Source: Changchengzhania lutea (GTDB taxonomy: Bacteria; Bacteroidota; Bacteroidia; Flavobacteriales; Flavobacteriaceae). Taken from it: a DNA stretch of 64,000 nucleotides. Location of the stretch: positions 310,001 to 374,000 of the forward strand of contig NZ_CP039456.1 of NCBI RefSeq assembly GCF_006974145.1, written 5' to 3'. The translations under genes were made by a program, and so were the position numbers. The notes beneath the pieces were generated by a model. That model was given only the letters and a program-made list of their open reading frames with translations, searched no databases and was not told the DNA's origin. Below are positions 44,900 through 51,648 of this stretch, in pieces (the first letter of the stretch is position 1; each line of letters opens with the position of its first letter).

Positions 44900-45751
44900 A
44901 TGAATACTATCACCATTTTAATTCACTGCAAGGACCAATCTAACATCATTGCCTCCGTGACCAACTTCATTTCGAACAATAACGGAAACATCGTTTATAT
45001 AGATCAACATGTAGATAGAGAACAGAACATCTTTTTTATGCGATTGGAAAGTGAATTTCCAGATACTTTTGCTATAGAGCAATTTAAAATTACCTTTAAA
45101 GAAACCTTGGCCAATACTTTTAATATGAAATGGCGCATGTATTCTTCTGAAAAAAAGCCTAAAATGGCGGTGTTTGTTTCTAAATACGACCATTGTCTGT
45201 ATGATTTATTGGGAAGGTATAACTCTGGCGAACTGAATTTAGAGATTCCTTTTATTATTAGTAATCACGATGATCTAAAACCCATTGCTGAGGCGTTTAA
45301 CATTCCTTTTTATCATATTCCGGTAACCAAAGACACCAAAGCTCTGGCTGAAAAGAAACAACTTGACTTATTGGAAAAATTTGATATTGATTTTATTGTG
45401 CTGGCACGCTATATGCAGATTATTTCTGAACGTTTGATTGATAAATACCCAAATAAAATCATTAATATCCATCATTCTTTTTTACCGGCTTTTGTAGGTG
45501 CGAAACCGTATCATTCTGCCTTTAAGCGTGGCGTTAAAATTATTGGTGCCACAAGTCATTATGTCACGGAAGAACTTGATGCTGGTCCGATTATAGAACA
45601 AGATGTTACACGAGTGACACATGCGCATTCCATTCATGATTTAATAGCAAAAGGGCGTGATTTAGAAAAAATTGTGCTAGCCAATGCAGTGAAACTTCAT
45701 GCCAACAGAAAGGTGATGGTCTATAATAACAAGACGGTTATATTTTCATAA
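44900..45751 (+). CDS. purU: Formyltetrahydrofolate deformylase
   Basis: 283 residues. N-terminal ACT domain (about 3-80: ITILIHCKDQSNIIASVTNFI), then a formyltransferase-like catalytic domain with NIHHSFLPAFVGAKPYHSAF (N189, H191 region) and ELDAGPIIEQD (D227), the Asn-His-Asp triad. It hydrolyses 10-formyl-THF to formate and THF, balancing one-carbon units and supplying formate for purine synthesis. MAVFVSKYDHCLYDLL marks the domain start at about residue 89. Encoded alone. Confidence 0.96.
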   Translation: MNTITILIHCKDQSNIIASVTNFISNNNGNIVYIDQHVDREQNIFFMRLESEFPDTFAIEQFKITFKETLANTFNMKWRMYSSEKKPKMAVFVSKYDHCLYDLLGRYNSGELNLEIPFIISNHDDLKPIAEAFNIPFYHIPVTKDTKALAEKKQLDLLEKFDIDFIVLARYMQIISERLIDKYPNKIINIHHSFLPAFVGAKPYHSAFKRGVKIIGATSHYVTEELDAGPIIEQDVTRVTHAHSIHDLIAKGRDLEKIVLANAVKLHANRKVMVYNNKTVIFS

Positions 45752-45845
45752 TCACCATACTCTAATTCAGATTTTATCATTAATATTTTATTAGGTGTAA
45801 CCTATAAAATATATCTTTCTTATATTGACAAAAAAACCCAAAATC

Positions 45846-46553
45846 ATGATACGAAAATTTTTAATACTCCTATTGGTAATCAATGTAACTGCTTGTGCAG
45901 AATTACAAGAAGTGGTTAGCCAACTGCCTCAAGGTGGCATAGGAAATACCGAAATTGCCTCGGGATTGAGACAAGCCTTAGACTTTGGTATTGACAAACA
46001 AGTTACAAAACTGACCCAAACTGATGGATTTTATAAAAATGAACTGGTTAAAATTCTATTACCTCAAGAGCTTCAAAAAGTGGATAAAGCCCTAAGGGAT
46101 ATTGGTTTAAGTAGTCTAGCAGATGAAGGCTTAAAAGTACTTAACAGAGCTGCTGAAGATGCCGTTAAAGAGGCAACGCCTATTTTTATTGATGCTGTCA
46201 AAGGCATTACATTTGCAGATGCAAAGCATATTTTACTGGGAAGCGATACGGCGGCTACCCAATATCTAACCTCTAAAACGCAAACCGCGCTGTACAATAA
46301 ATTTAATCCTGTTATTAAAAACTCATTTAGTAAAGTTGGTGCAGATGAGATTTGGAGCAACTTGATTAACAGATATAATGCCATTCCATTCACATCAAAT
46401 GTGAATCCAGATTTAACAGATTATGTTACCGATGAAGCGCTCAAAGGCGTTTTTACCATGATTGGTATTGAAGAAAAAGAAATTAGAACAAAAATCTCTT
46501 CACGAACCACAGATTTATTGAGGCGTGTTTTTGCTTTACAGGATAGATCTTAA
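45846..46553 (+). CDS. DUF4197 lipoprotein
   Basis: 235 residues from ATG 45846 (a TTG at 45825 is in frame). Signal MIRKFLILLLVINVTACAEL with lipobox Cys. DUF4197 body: IASGLRQALDFGIDKQVTKLTQTDGFYKNELVKILLPQELQKVDKALRDIGLSSLADEGLKVLNRAAEDAVKEATPIFIDAVKGITFADAKHILLGSDTAATQYL and the C-terminal DLTDYVTDEALKGVFTMIGIEEKEIR. Secreted, lipid-anchored, function unknown. Followed by a bidirectional terminator. Confidence 0.93.
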   Translation: MIRKFLILLLVINVTACAELQEVVSQLPQGGIGNTEIASGLRQALDFGIDKQVTKLTQTDGFYKNELVKILLPQELQKVDKALRDIGLSSLADEGLKVLNRAAEDAVKEATPIFIDAVKGITFADAKHILLGSDTAATQYLTSKTQTALYNKFNPVIKNSFSKVGADEIWSNLINRYNAIPFTSNVNPDLTDYVTDEALKGVFTMIGIEEKEIRTKISSRTTDLLRRVFALQDRS

Positions 46554-46572
46554 CTAAACCTTTATAATTATT

Positions 46573-46605
46573 AAAAACCAAATGACAACTCATTTGGTTT
46601 TTTTA
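46573..46605. terminator. Bidirectional terminator after the DUF4197 gene
   Basis: Perfect 12-bp stem aaaaaccaaatg (46573-46584) / catttggttttt (46591-46602), T-runs on both sides. It also contains the stop codon of the convergent 168-residue gene. Confidence 0.92.
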
Positions 46606-47096
46606 TACAAGCCATCAAAAGCTACTGTAATTTCATTGCCGCTGGTTATAGTTTCCCAATATTGCCGTACAGATCCGTCTTCATTTAAGGTCCACGTTAC
46701 ACGATGAATAAAAGGCTTTTGGTCTTTATTCATAGCCTCATCTGTTTTCAAAATCATCTGGTTCCCTTTCCTATTCCCTTTTAGATGCAAACTTCCGCCT
46801 TGATTATCAATCCAAATCTGTTCCCATTGCTTCGTTTTAAAATTGAAAAAGCTGTTACTCGTTCCTGTATACTTTCCTTTGGCACTTGTCCAGTTCTCCT
46901 GTAGTATGCAATTATCCTGAATTTTTACAATTTTATTTGTCCCTGCCAAAGTACTATCAGGATTAGTTACGGTCCAATTTCCTAACCAAAAGTCAAATTC
47001 TGTATGCTTTTCGGTACAGCAATTACAGGGTTTGTTTTGTGTGTTACCGCTACTTGGAAATAGGGTGATGATTAATAAATAAAAAAATATTTTCAT
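46590..47096 (-). CDS. Secreted DUF1579-like protein
   Basis: 168 residues. Signal peptide MKIFFYLLIITLFPSSGNTQ, then NKPCNCCTEKHTEFDFWLGNWTVTNPDST. The FDFWLGxW motif followed by an eight-strand pattern (IVKIQDNCILQENWTS, YTGTSNSFFNFKTKQWEQIWIDNQGG, LHLKGNRKGNQMILKT, HRVTWTLNEDGSVRQYWETI) is characteristic of DUF1579-like/lipocalin-type periplasmic proteins. A CxxCC cluster after the signal peptide could be a lipobox alternative or a disulfide. Function unknown. Confidence 0.82.
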   Translation of the reverse strand: MKIFFYLLIITLFPSSGNTQNKPCNCCTEKHTEFDFWLGNWTVTNPDSTLAGTNKIVKIQDNCILQENWTSAKGKYTGTSNSFFNFKTKQWEQIWIDNQGGSLHLKGNRKGNQMILKTDEAMNKDQKPFIHRVTWTLNEDGSVRQYWETITSGNEITVAFDGLYKKTK

Positions 47097-47262
47097 AGAA
47101 TTCGATACTTTGACGGACTCTTAAATTTATGATTTAAATTTTTAAAAATTGAATCCTTAACAATATCTTAAGACAACATCTCAATTAAGCACCATAAAAA
47201 CTGAATACAGTACATTGTAATAAAAATAAATCCACTATCTTTATAAATATAACCACCTTATT

Positions 47263-47460
47263 ATGAACCGCATAGATCGCATCAAGGACAATCAAACAAA
47301 ATTAAAGGAGCGCTATAAAATTTTAATAGAAAAGGCTTACAATTTTCGACAAACTGATTCCGCACTGAGTGATATTTCGGAATACAAAGCCATCAAACTT
47401 CTTAATAAATTAAACCGCCTTAAGTATTTGTCAAGAGAAAGTCAACAGGTTTCTGCTTAA
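47263..47460 (+). CDS. Small helical protein of unknown function
   Basis: 65 residues: MNRIDRIKDNQTKLKERYKILIEKAYNFRQTDSALSDISEYKAIKLLNKLNRLKYLSRESQQVSA. Basic, wholly helical in appearance (two amphipathic helices around a short loop), no signal peptide or membrane span. I recognise it only as the kind of conserved small flavobacterial protein seen beside metabolic genes. It has an A/T-rich upstream region with no clear -7 box. Function unknown. Confidence 0.6.
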   Translation: MNRIDRIKDNQTKLKERYKILIEKAYNFRQTDSALSDISEYKAIKLLNKLNRLKYLSRESQQVSA

Positions 47461-47530
47461 TTTAATATTTCTTTAACCTTTTCGTCACATCTAAAACGCA
47501 CAAAACCACGTACTTTACTTAAAACATGTT

Positions 47531-47677
47531 ATGAGTACTCATTTTTGTAAAGTTGGAAAAATCAAGCCTAATTTGAATAAATTAATTAGCTTAAAAGAAT
47601 TAGAAACCATTATTTTGAATTTCGTTGATGACGCCACTAAGGTTGACTATGATGAAGGCTTGAACCTAACGTCTTAA
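47531..47677 (+). CDS. Possible 48-residue small protein
   Basis: ATG 47531 to TAA 47677, reading MSTHFCKVGKIKPNLNKLISLKELETIILNFVDDATKVDYDEGLNLTS. Codon use (TTA, AAA, GAA, ATT) is like the neighbours. It overlaps the 3' end of the convergent receptor gene by 41 bases. No homologue is recognised and no promoter box is obvious, so it may be chance. Confidence 0.3.
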   Translation: MSTHFCKVGKIKPNLNKLISLKELETIILNFVDDATKVDYDEGLNLTS

Positions 47678-48437
47678 AATACGGAAAGGCTTTAATAAGT
47701 CTTGAACCGTACCAAGAAAACATTTCTCCATCTACTAATACTATTTTAGCATTGGGATAAACTTCCTGCAACTCCATTTGATGCTTCATTTTGAATGGAT
47801 AAGGTTCGCTAGAGAGCAATACCAGTTCAACACCTTTATTAATTTCAGGCTTACTGAAATTAATTTCTGGGTAGCGCTCTAAATTTTTAAACACATTTTC
47901 AAATTTGTTTAAATGCATCATGTAATCTATGTATGTATTACTTCCCGCCACCATCCATGGGTTTTTCCAAATAAAATAAACGGTTTTAAAATTAGAATAT
48001 ACTTTGGCTTCATTTTCAAATACATCCTTTTCACTATTGATTCTTTTGATAATTGAATGTGCTACATGTGCTTTATTGAAAATTTTGCCATACATTTTTA
48101 TAAGTTCTAAACTGTCTTCTACAGAATAAATATCGGAAACGTGAATTGGACAAATGTCTTGGCACATGTCTACAATAGCTTTTGTATTTTCCTCTTTATT
48201 GCAAAGAATAATATCTGGGTGTAAGGCTTTAATTTTTTCTAAATGAATTTGCTTCGTGCCACCAACCACGGTTGCATAGGTTCTTATATGATGAGGATGT
48301 ACACAGAATTTAGTGACCCCAACTAGAGCAGATTCCAATCCTAAATCGCAAAGTAATTCGGTTTGACTGGGTACTAAAGAAACAATACGTTTTGGGATTT
48401 CCTTTAAATGGAGGGTTCTGTTTAGTTGGTCTCTCAT
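47637..48437 (-). CDS. Cobalamin/metal-binding periplasmic-receptor-like protein (BtuF/TroA fold)
   Basis: 266 residues. The helical-backbone metal receptor pattern is clear: KRIVSLVPSQTELLCDLGLESALVGVTKFCVHP, VVGGTKQIHLEKIKALHPDIILCNKEEN, then the long backbone helix region and NIDYMMHL-type C-terminal half with FSKPEINKGVELVLLSSEPYPF. BtuF relatives feed vitamin B12 to BtuCD. There is no signal peptide or lipobox, so either it acts in the cytoplasm or it is a diverged soluble member. No permease or ATPase gene is adjacent. Interesting beside B12-dependent icmF and nrdJ. Confidence 0.8.
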   Translation of the reverse strand: MRDQLNRTLHLKEIPKRIVSLVPSQTELLCDLGLESALVGVTKFCVHPHHIRTYATVVGGTKQIHLEKIKALHPDIILCNKEENTKAIVDMCQDICPIHVSDIYSVEDSLELIKMYGKIFNKAHVAHSIIKRINSEKDVFENEAKVYSNFKTVYFIWKNPWMVAGSNTYIDYMMHLNKFENVFKNLERYPEINFSKPEINKGVELVLLSSEPYPFKMKHQMELQEVYPNAKIVLVDGEMFSWYGSRLIKAFPYFKTLGSSLHHSQP

Positions 48438-48449
48438 ATTACTCGTTCA

Positions 48450-48503
48450 CAGTCGCAGTAATCAGTTTTATTCGGGGTCACCTGAAACTGGTTACTGCGA
48501 CTG
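48450..48503. repeat. Long inverted repeat at the pyrF 3' end
   Basis: Arms of 19 bases (48450-48468 and 48485-48503), beginning cagtcgcagtaa and ending ttactgcgactg, one mismatch, with a 16-base loop. The pyrF stop codon lies in the right arm, so its last residues (SNQSQ) are repeat-encoded. There is no T-run, so it may be an mRNA-stabilising hairpin or a REP-like element rather than a terminator. Confidence 0.75.
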
Positions 48504-49316
48504 GTTACTCAAAATCAGTTCCATTTCTTGCTGAAGTTCCTCAGCTTTTAGGCGTGCGGCCTCAGCGAAATTGTCCTTATTAGAAGCATAAATTATGCCC
48601 CTTGAAGAATTAATAAGCAAACCAATATTTTCGCTCATTCCAAATTTACAAACGTCTTGTAAGTTTCCACCCTGGGCACCAACACCAGGTACCAATAAAA
48701 AGCTATTTGGCACAATTTTTCTAATGTCTGTAAAGTATTCTGCTTTTGTAGCGCCTACTACATACATCAAATTTTCAGAATTTGTCCATGATTTTGAAAT
48801 TTCCAAAACATGTTTGTAAAGTGATTTTCCTTCGACCGTTTTTGTTTGAAAATCGAAAGCCCCTTCGTTCGAAGTTAAGGCCAACATAATAGTATGCTTA
48901 TTTTTAAAAGTCAAAAAAGGCTCCACCGAATCTTTTCCCATATATGGGGCAACGGTAACCGAATCAAAGCCCAAATCATTGAAAAATGCTTCAGCGTACA
49001 TGGCACTGGTGTTACCAATATCACCACGTTTAGCATCGGCAATAGTGAAAATTTCAGGATGGTTTTTATTTAAATAATTGATGGTCTTTTCTAGTGCTTT
49101 CCAACCTTTTAAACCATAGGCTTCGTAAAAGGCCGTATTGGGTTTATAGGCTACACACAAATGATGAGTGGCGTCAATAATGACCTTATTGAATTCGAAA
49201 ATTGGATCTTCTTTCTTAAGAAGATGTGATGGAATTTTTCTTAAATCTACATCTAAACCAATACAAAGAAAGGATTTCTTTTTTTTAATTTGATCTATAA
49301 GTTGGGTTGTTGTCAT
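48492..49316 (-). CDS. pyrF: Orotidine 5'-phosphate decarboxylase (type 2)
   Basis: 274 residues, the longer type 2 OMP decarboxylase. Active-site region [21 protein letters not shown] (about 89-109) has the Asp-Lys-Asp array; N-terminal [18 protein letters not shown] and [15 protein letters not shown]-terminal [11 protein letters not shown] and [11 protein letters not shown]. Last step of UMP synthesis. The ATG at 49316 is directly preceded by a GC-rich repeat that supplies AGGAGG-like purine runs, unusual here. The C-terminus runs into the inverted repeat at 48450-48503. Confidence 0.96.
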   Translation of the reverse strand: MTTTQLIDQIKKKKSFLCIGLDVDLRKIPSHLLKKEDPIFEFNKVIIDATHHLCVAYKPNTAFYEAYGLKGWKALEKTINYLNKNHPEIFTIADAKRGDIGNTSAMYAEAFFNDLGFDSVTVAPYMGKDSVEPFLTFKNKHTIMLALTSNEGAFDFQTKTVEGKSLYKHVLEISKSWTNSENLMYVVGATKAEYFTDIRKIVPNSFLLVPGVGAQGGNLQDVCKFGMSENIGLLINSSRGIIYASNKDNFAEAARLKAEELQQEMELILSNQSQ

Positions 49317-49340
49317 GCCTCCTTAATCCTCCTAAGGAGG
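49317..49340. repeat. GC-rich palindromic repeat abutting the pyrF start
   Basis: gcctccttaat followed by cctcc-taa-ggagg. The same layout as the copies in icmF (GCCTCC...AA, then a CCTCC/GGAGG palindrome). On the pyrF strand it reads aggagg twice within 24 bases of the ATG. Confidence 0.65.
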
Positions 49341-49460
49341 AAATTGTTATGGGATTACTCTTTTGTTTTTCTTATTATTCCGATGCTAAATTCAACCAAG
49401 CTCTAAAAAGGTTCATTTCCGGCAGCGTGTCTTTCCATTCGAAAAAGCCTCAGATTGGAG

Positions 49461-50537
49461 TTAAATCACTTCATCACTAGCTTTCAACTTTTCTGTGTTT
49501 TCAGCCAATTGTAATTCATCAATTATTTTTTGAATATCGCCATTTACAATATTCGATAAATCGTAAAGTGTTAATCCTATTCTATGGTCTGTGACACGGC
49601 CTTGAGAGTAGTTATAGGTTCTAATTTTTGCACTTCTATCACCCGATGATACCATACTGCCACGCTTTGCAGCATCTTCTTCATTCTTTTTAGCCAACTC
49701 CATATCGTACAAACGTGATCGCAATACTTTAAAGGCTTTTTCCTTGTTCTTGTGTTGCGATTTTTGATCTTGACATTGCGCTACCAATCCTGTTGGAATA
49801 TGGGTTAATCGCACCGCAGAATATGTGGTGTTTACCGATTGTCCTCCTGGACCTGAAGAACAGAAAAAATCAATTCGAACATCTTTAGGGTTTATTTCTA
49901 CATCAAATTCCTCTGCTTCTGGAAACACCATAACCGTTGCTGCACTGGTATGAACACGACCTTGAGTTTCGGTCTGGGGTACGCGCTGTACGCGGTGTAC
50001 TCCAGCTTCAAATTTTAATGTCCCATAAACATCATTTCCGGTCACTTCAAACTGTATTTCTTTAAAACCACCATTGGTGCCTTCGCTAAAATCGACAGTA
50101 TCCAATTTCCAACCTCTGCCTTCACAGTATTTGGTGTACATTCTAAATAAATCGCCTGCAAAAATACTCGCTTCATCACCACCAGTTCCTGCACGTAATT
50201 CTACCACCGCATTTTTAGTGTCTTCTGGATCTCTGGGAATTAAAAGAAAACGGATCTCATCTTCTAATTTCGGGATGCGGTCTTTGGCTTCATCATATTG
50301 CATTTTAGCCATATCTACCATTTCTGGATCGCTACCATCTGCAATAATTTCTTCGGCCTCAGTAATATTATCGGTGAGTTCTATATATTCTTCGCGCTTA
50401 TCGATAAGCAGTTTTAAATCTTTGTATTCTTTGTTAAGCTGCACGTAACGCTTTTGGTCAGTAATAATATCTGGTTGAATTATTAAATCACTAACCTCAT
50501 CAAAACGCTGCTTTATTATCTGTAATTTCTCTAACAT
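49461..50537 (-). CDS. prfA: Peptide chain release factor 1
   Basis: 358 residues. The GGQ catalytic loop is [20 protein letters not shown] (GGQ at 231-233), and the conserved segments [45 protein letters not shown] and [17 protein letters not shown] are present. The stop-codon-reading tripeptide is PQT (187-189) where many RF1 proteins have PAT or PVT. RF1 ends translation at UAA and UAG. Lies 120 bases from pyrF; that gap has no convincing gene. Confidence 0.97.
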   Translation of the reverse strand: MLEKLQIIKQRFDEVSDLIIQPDIITDQKRYVQLNKEYKDLKLLIDKREEYIELTDNITEAEEIIADGSDPEMVDMAKMQYDEAKDRIPKLEDEIRFLLIPRDPEDTKNAVVELRAGTGGDEASIFAGDLFRMYTKYCEGRGWKLDTVDFSEGTNGGFKEIQFEVTGNDVYGTLKFEAGVHRVQRVPQTETQGRVHTSAATVMVFPEAEEFDVEINPKDVRIDFFCSSGPGGQSVNTTYSAVRLTHIPTGLVAQCQDQKSQHKNKEKAFKVLRSRLYDMELAKKNEEDAAKRGSMVSSGDRSAKIRTYNYSQGRVTDHRIGLTLYDLSNIVNGDIQKIIDELQLAENTEKLKASDEVI

Positions 50538-50656
50538 CTGCCTTTTTTAATTGGGACTCAAAAATACGATAAATTATCAATTTTTAACAGTAAGATTGAT
50601 TAGTAATCAACGGTTCTAAAAAATATTCTCGACTATTGCTCGTTATAAAAAGTATT

Positions 50657-50944
50657 ATGCAACGATTATTTTCTGTCTTTTTGTTTTATAGACCTTTTAT
50701 TATGTGGTCTTTCGGTATTAATATTTTGCTGTCATTCATGCAATACAATACGATACCGATACTACTAGTAAAACTATTACTCGTTATCTTCCTATGGTAT
50801 TTTATAAACCAAACCGCATCTAAACGGAAACTGTTGTTCTATAAAAATTTAGGTGTTTCTACTTTCAAATTATTTTCGCTACTCTTTTTAATTGATCTGT
50901 TTTTAAGTGTACCTTTCCTTTTAATTCTCAAAGCATTTAGGTGA
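50657..50944 (+). CDS. Small membrane protein coupled to an ABC ATPase
   Basis: 95 residues from ATG 50657. Three hydrophobic helices: FYRPFIMWSFGINILLSFM, IPILLVKLLLVIFLWYFI and KLFSLLFLIDLFLSVPFLLILKAF, with a basic loop NQTASKRKLLFYKNL between the second and third. Its last four bases (GTGA) contain the GTG start of the next gene, so the two are translationally coupled. It is too small for an ABC permease and I do not recognise a family. Confidence 0.7.
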   Translation: MQRLFSVFLFYRPFIMWSFGINILLSFMQYNTIPILLVKLLLVIFLWYFINQTASKRKLLFYKNLGVSTFKLFSLLFLIDLFLSVPFLLILKAFR

Positions 50945-51603
50945 CATTAGAAATAGATAATGTTGAACTATATTTCAATAACAACTGCATTTTAAATAGC
51001 GTCTATTTAAAAGCCGAAACTGGAAAAATTACAGGAATTTTGGGTAGTAATGGAAGTGGAAAAAGCTGCTTACTTCAAATTATTTTTGGAAACCTAAAAT
51101 CTAAATACAAATTAGTCCGTCTTGATAATAAACCCATTTTAAAACCCTTATATCAAACTCAATTAATTAGCTACCTACCTCAGTATCATTTTATCCCAAA
51201 CCGCATGCGCATTAAAAATGCTTTCATATTGTTCAAAGTATCTTGGGATAGTTTTATTATTGATTTTGACACTTTCAAAGCAACAAAAGACACAAGATTC
51301 AATCTACTTTCAGGTGGGGAGCAACGTTTAATGGAAACTTATATCATTTTAAAAAGTGACAGAAAAATTATTTTATTGGATGAACCTTTTTCTCATTTAG
51401 CGCCTTTGTATATTGAAAAAATAAAAACTTTAATTTCCGAAGAAAAAGAACATAAAGCAATCATTATAACGGACCATATGTATCGTCATATTGTGAATGT
51501 TTCAGACGCCATTTACCTTATTAAGGACGGTCATACAAAACGCATTAATAACCTGACGGAACTTGAGGATTATAAATATTTAAGCTTTGGTGCTTTAGAT
51601 TAA
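50941..51603 (+). CDS. ABC transporter ATP-binding protein
   Basis: 220 residues, start GTG 50941, chosen because it overlaps the upstream stop and gives MTLEIDNVELYF. Walker A GILGSNGSGKSC (about 34-45), Q-loop LPQYHFIP, signature LSGGEQR (about 126-132), Walker B KIILLDEPFSHLAP (about 143-156), switch His in IITDHMY. Complete, so active as a dimer. The usual permease is missing; only the 95-residue membrane protein is coupled. Substrate unknown; a short export or regulatory unit is possible. Confidence 0.9.
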   Translation: MTLEIDNVELYFNNNCILNSVYLKAETGKITGILGSNGSGKSCLLQIIFGNLKSKYKLVRLDNKPILKPLYQTQLISYLPQYHFIPNRMRIKNAFILFKVSWDSFIIDFDTFKATKDTRFNLLSGGEQRLMETYIILKSDRKIILLDEPFSHLAPLYIEKIKTLISEEKEHKAIIITDHMYRHIVNVSDAIYLIKDGHTKRINNLTELEDYKYLSFGALD

Positions 51604-51626
51604 AAAAGGAAGCCAACCGACTTCCT
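51602..51626 (-). terminator. Terminator between nrdJ and the ABC gene
   Basis: aggaag (51607-51612) / cttcct (51621-51626) with an 8-base loop, followed on the minus strand by six T. It ends nrdJ; on the plus strand only gttt follows. Confidence 0.8.
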
Positions 51627-51648
51627 GTTTATAACTAAAATTTAACGA

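Noticed and set aside
49375-49449. Coding-looking peptide GFFEWKDTLPEMNLFRAWLNLASE on the minus strand between prfA and pyrF
   Set aside because: No usable start codon before residue 12 and no family recognised; at most a gene scrap, so it was not listed as a feature.
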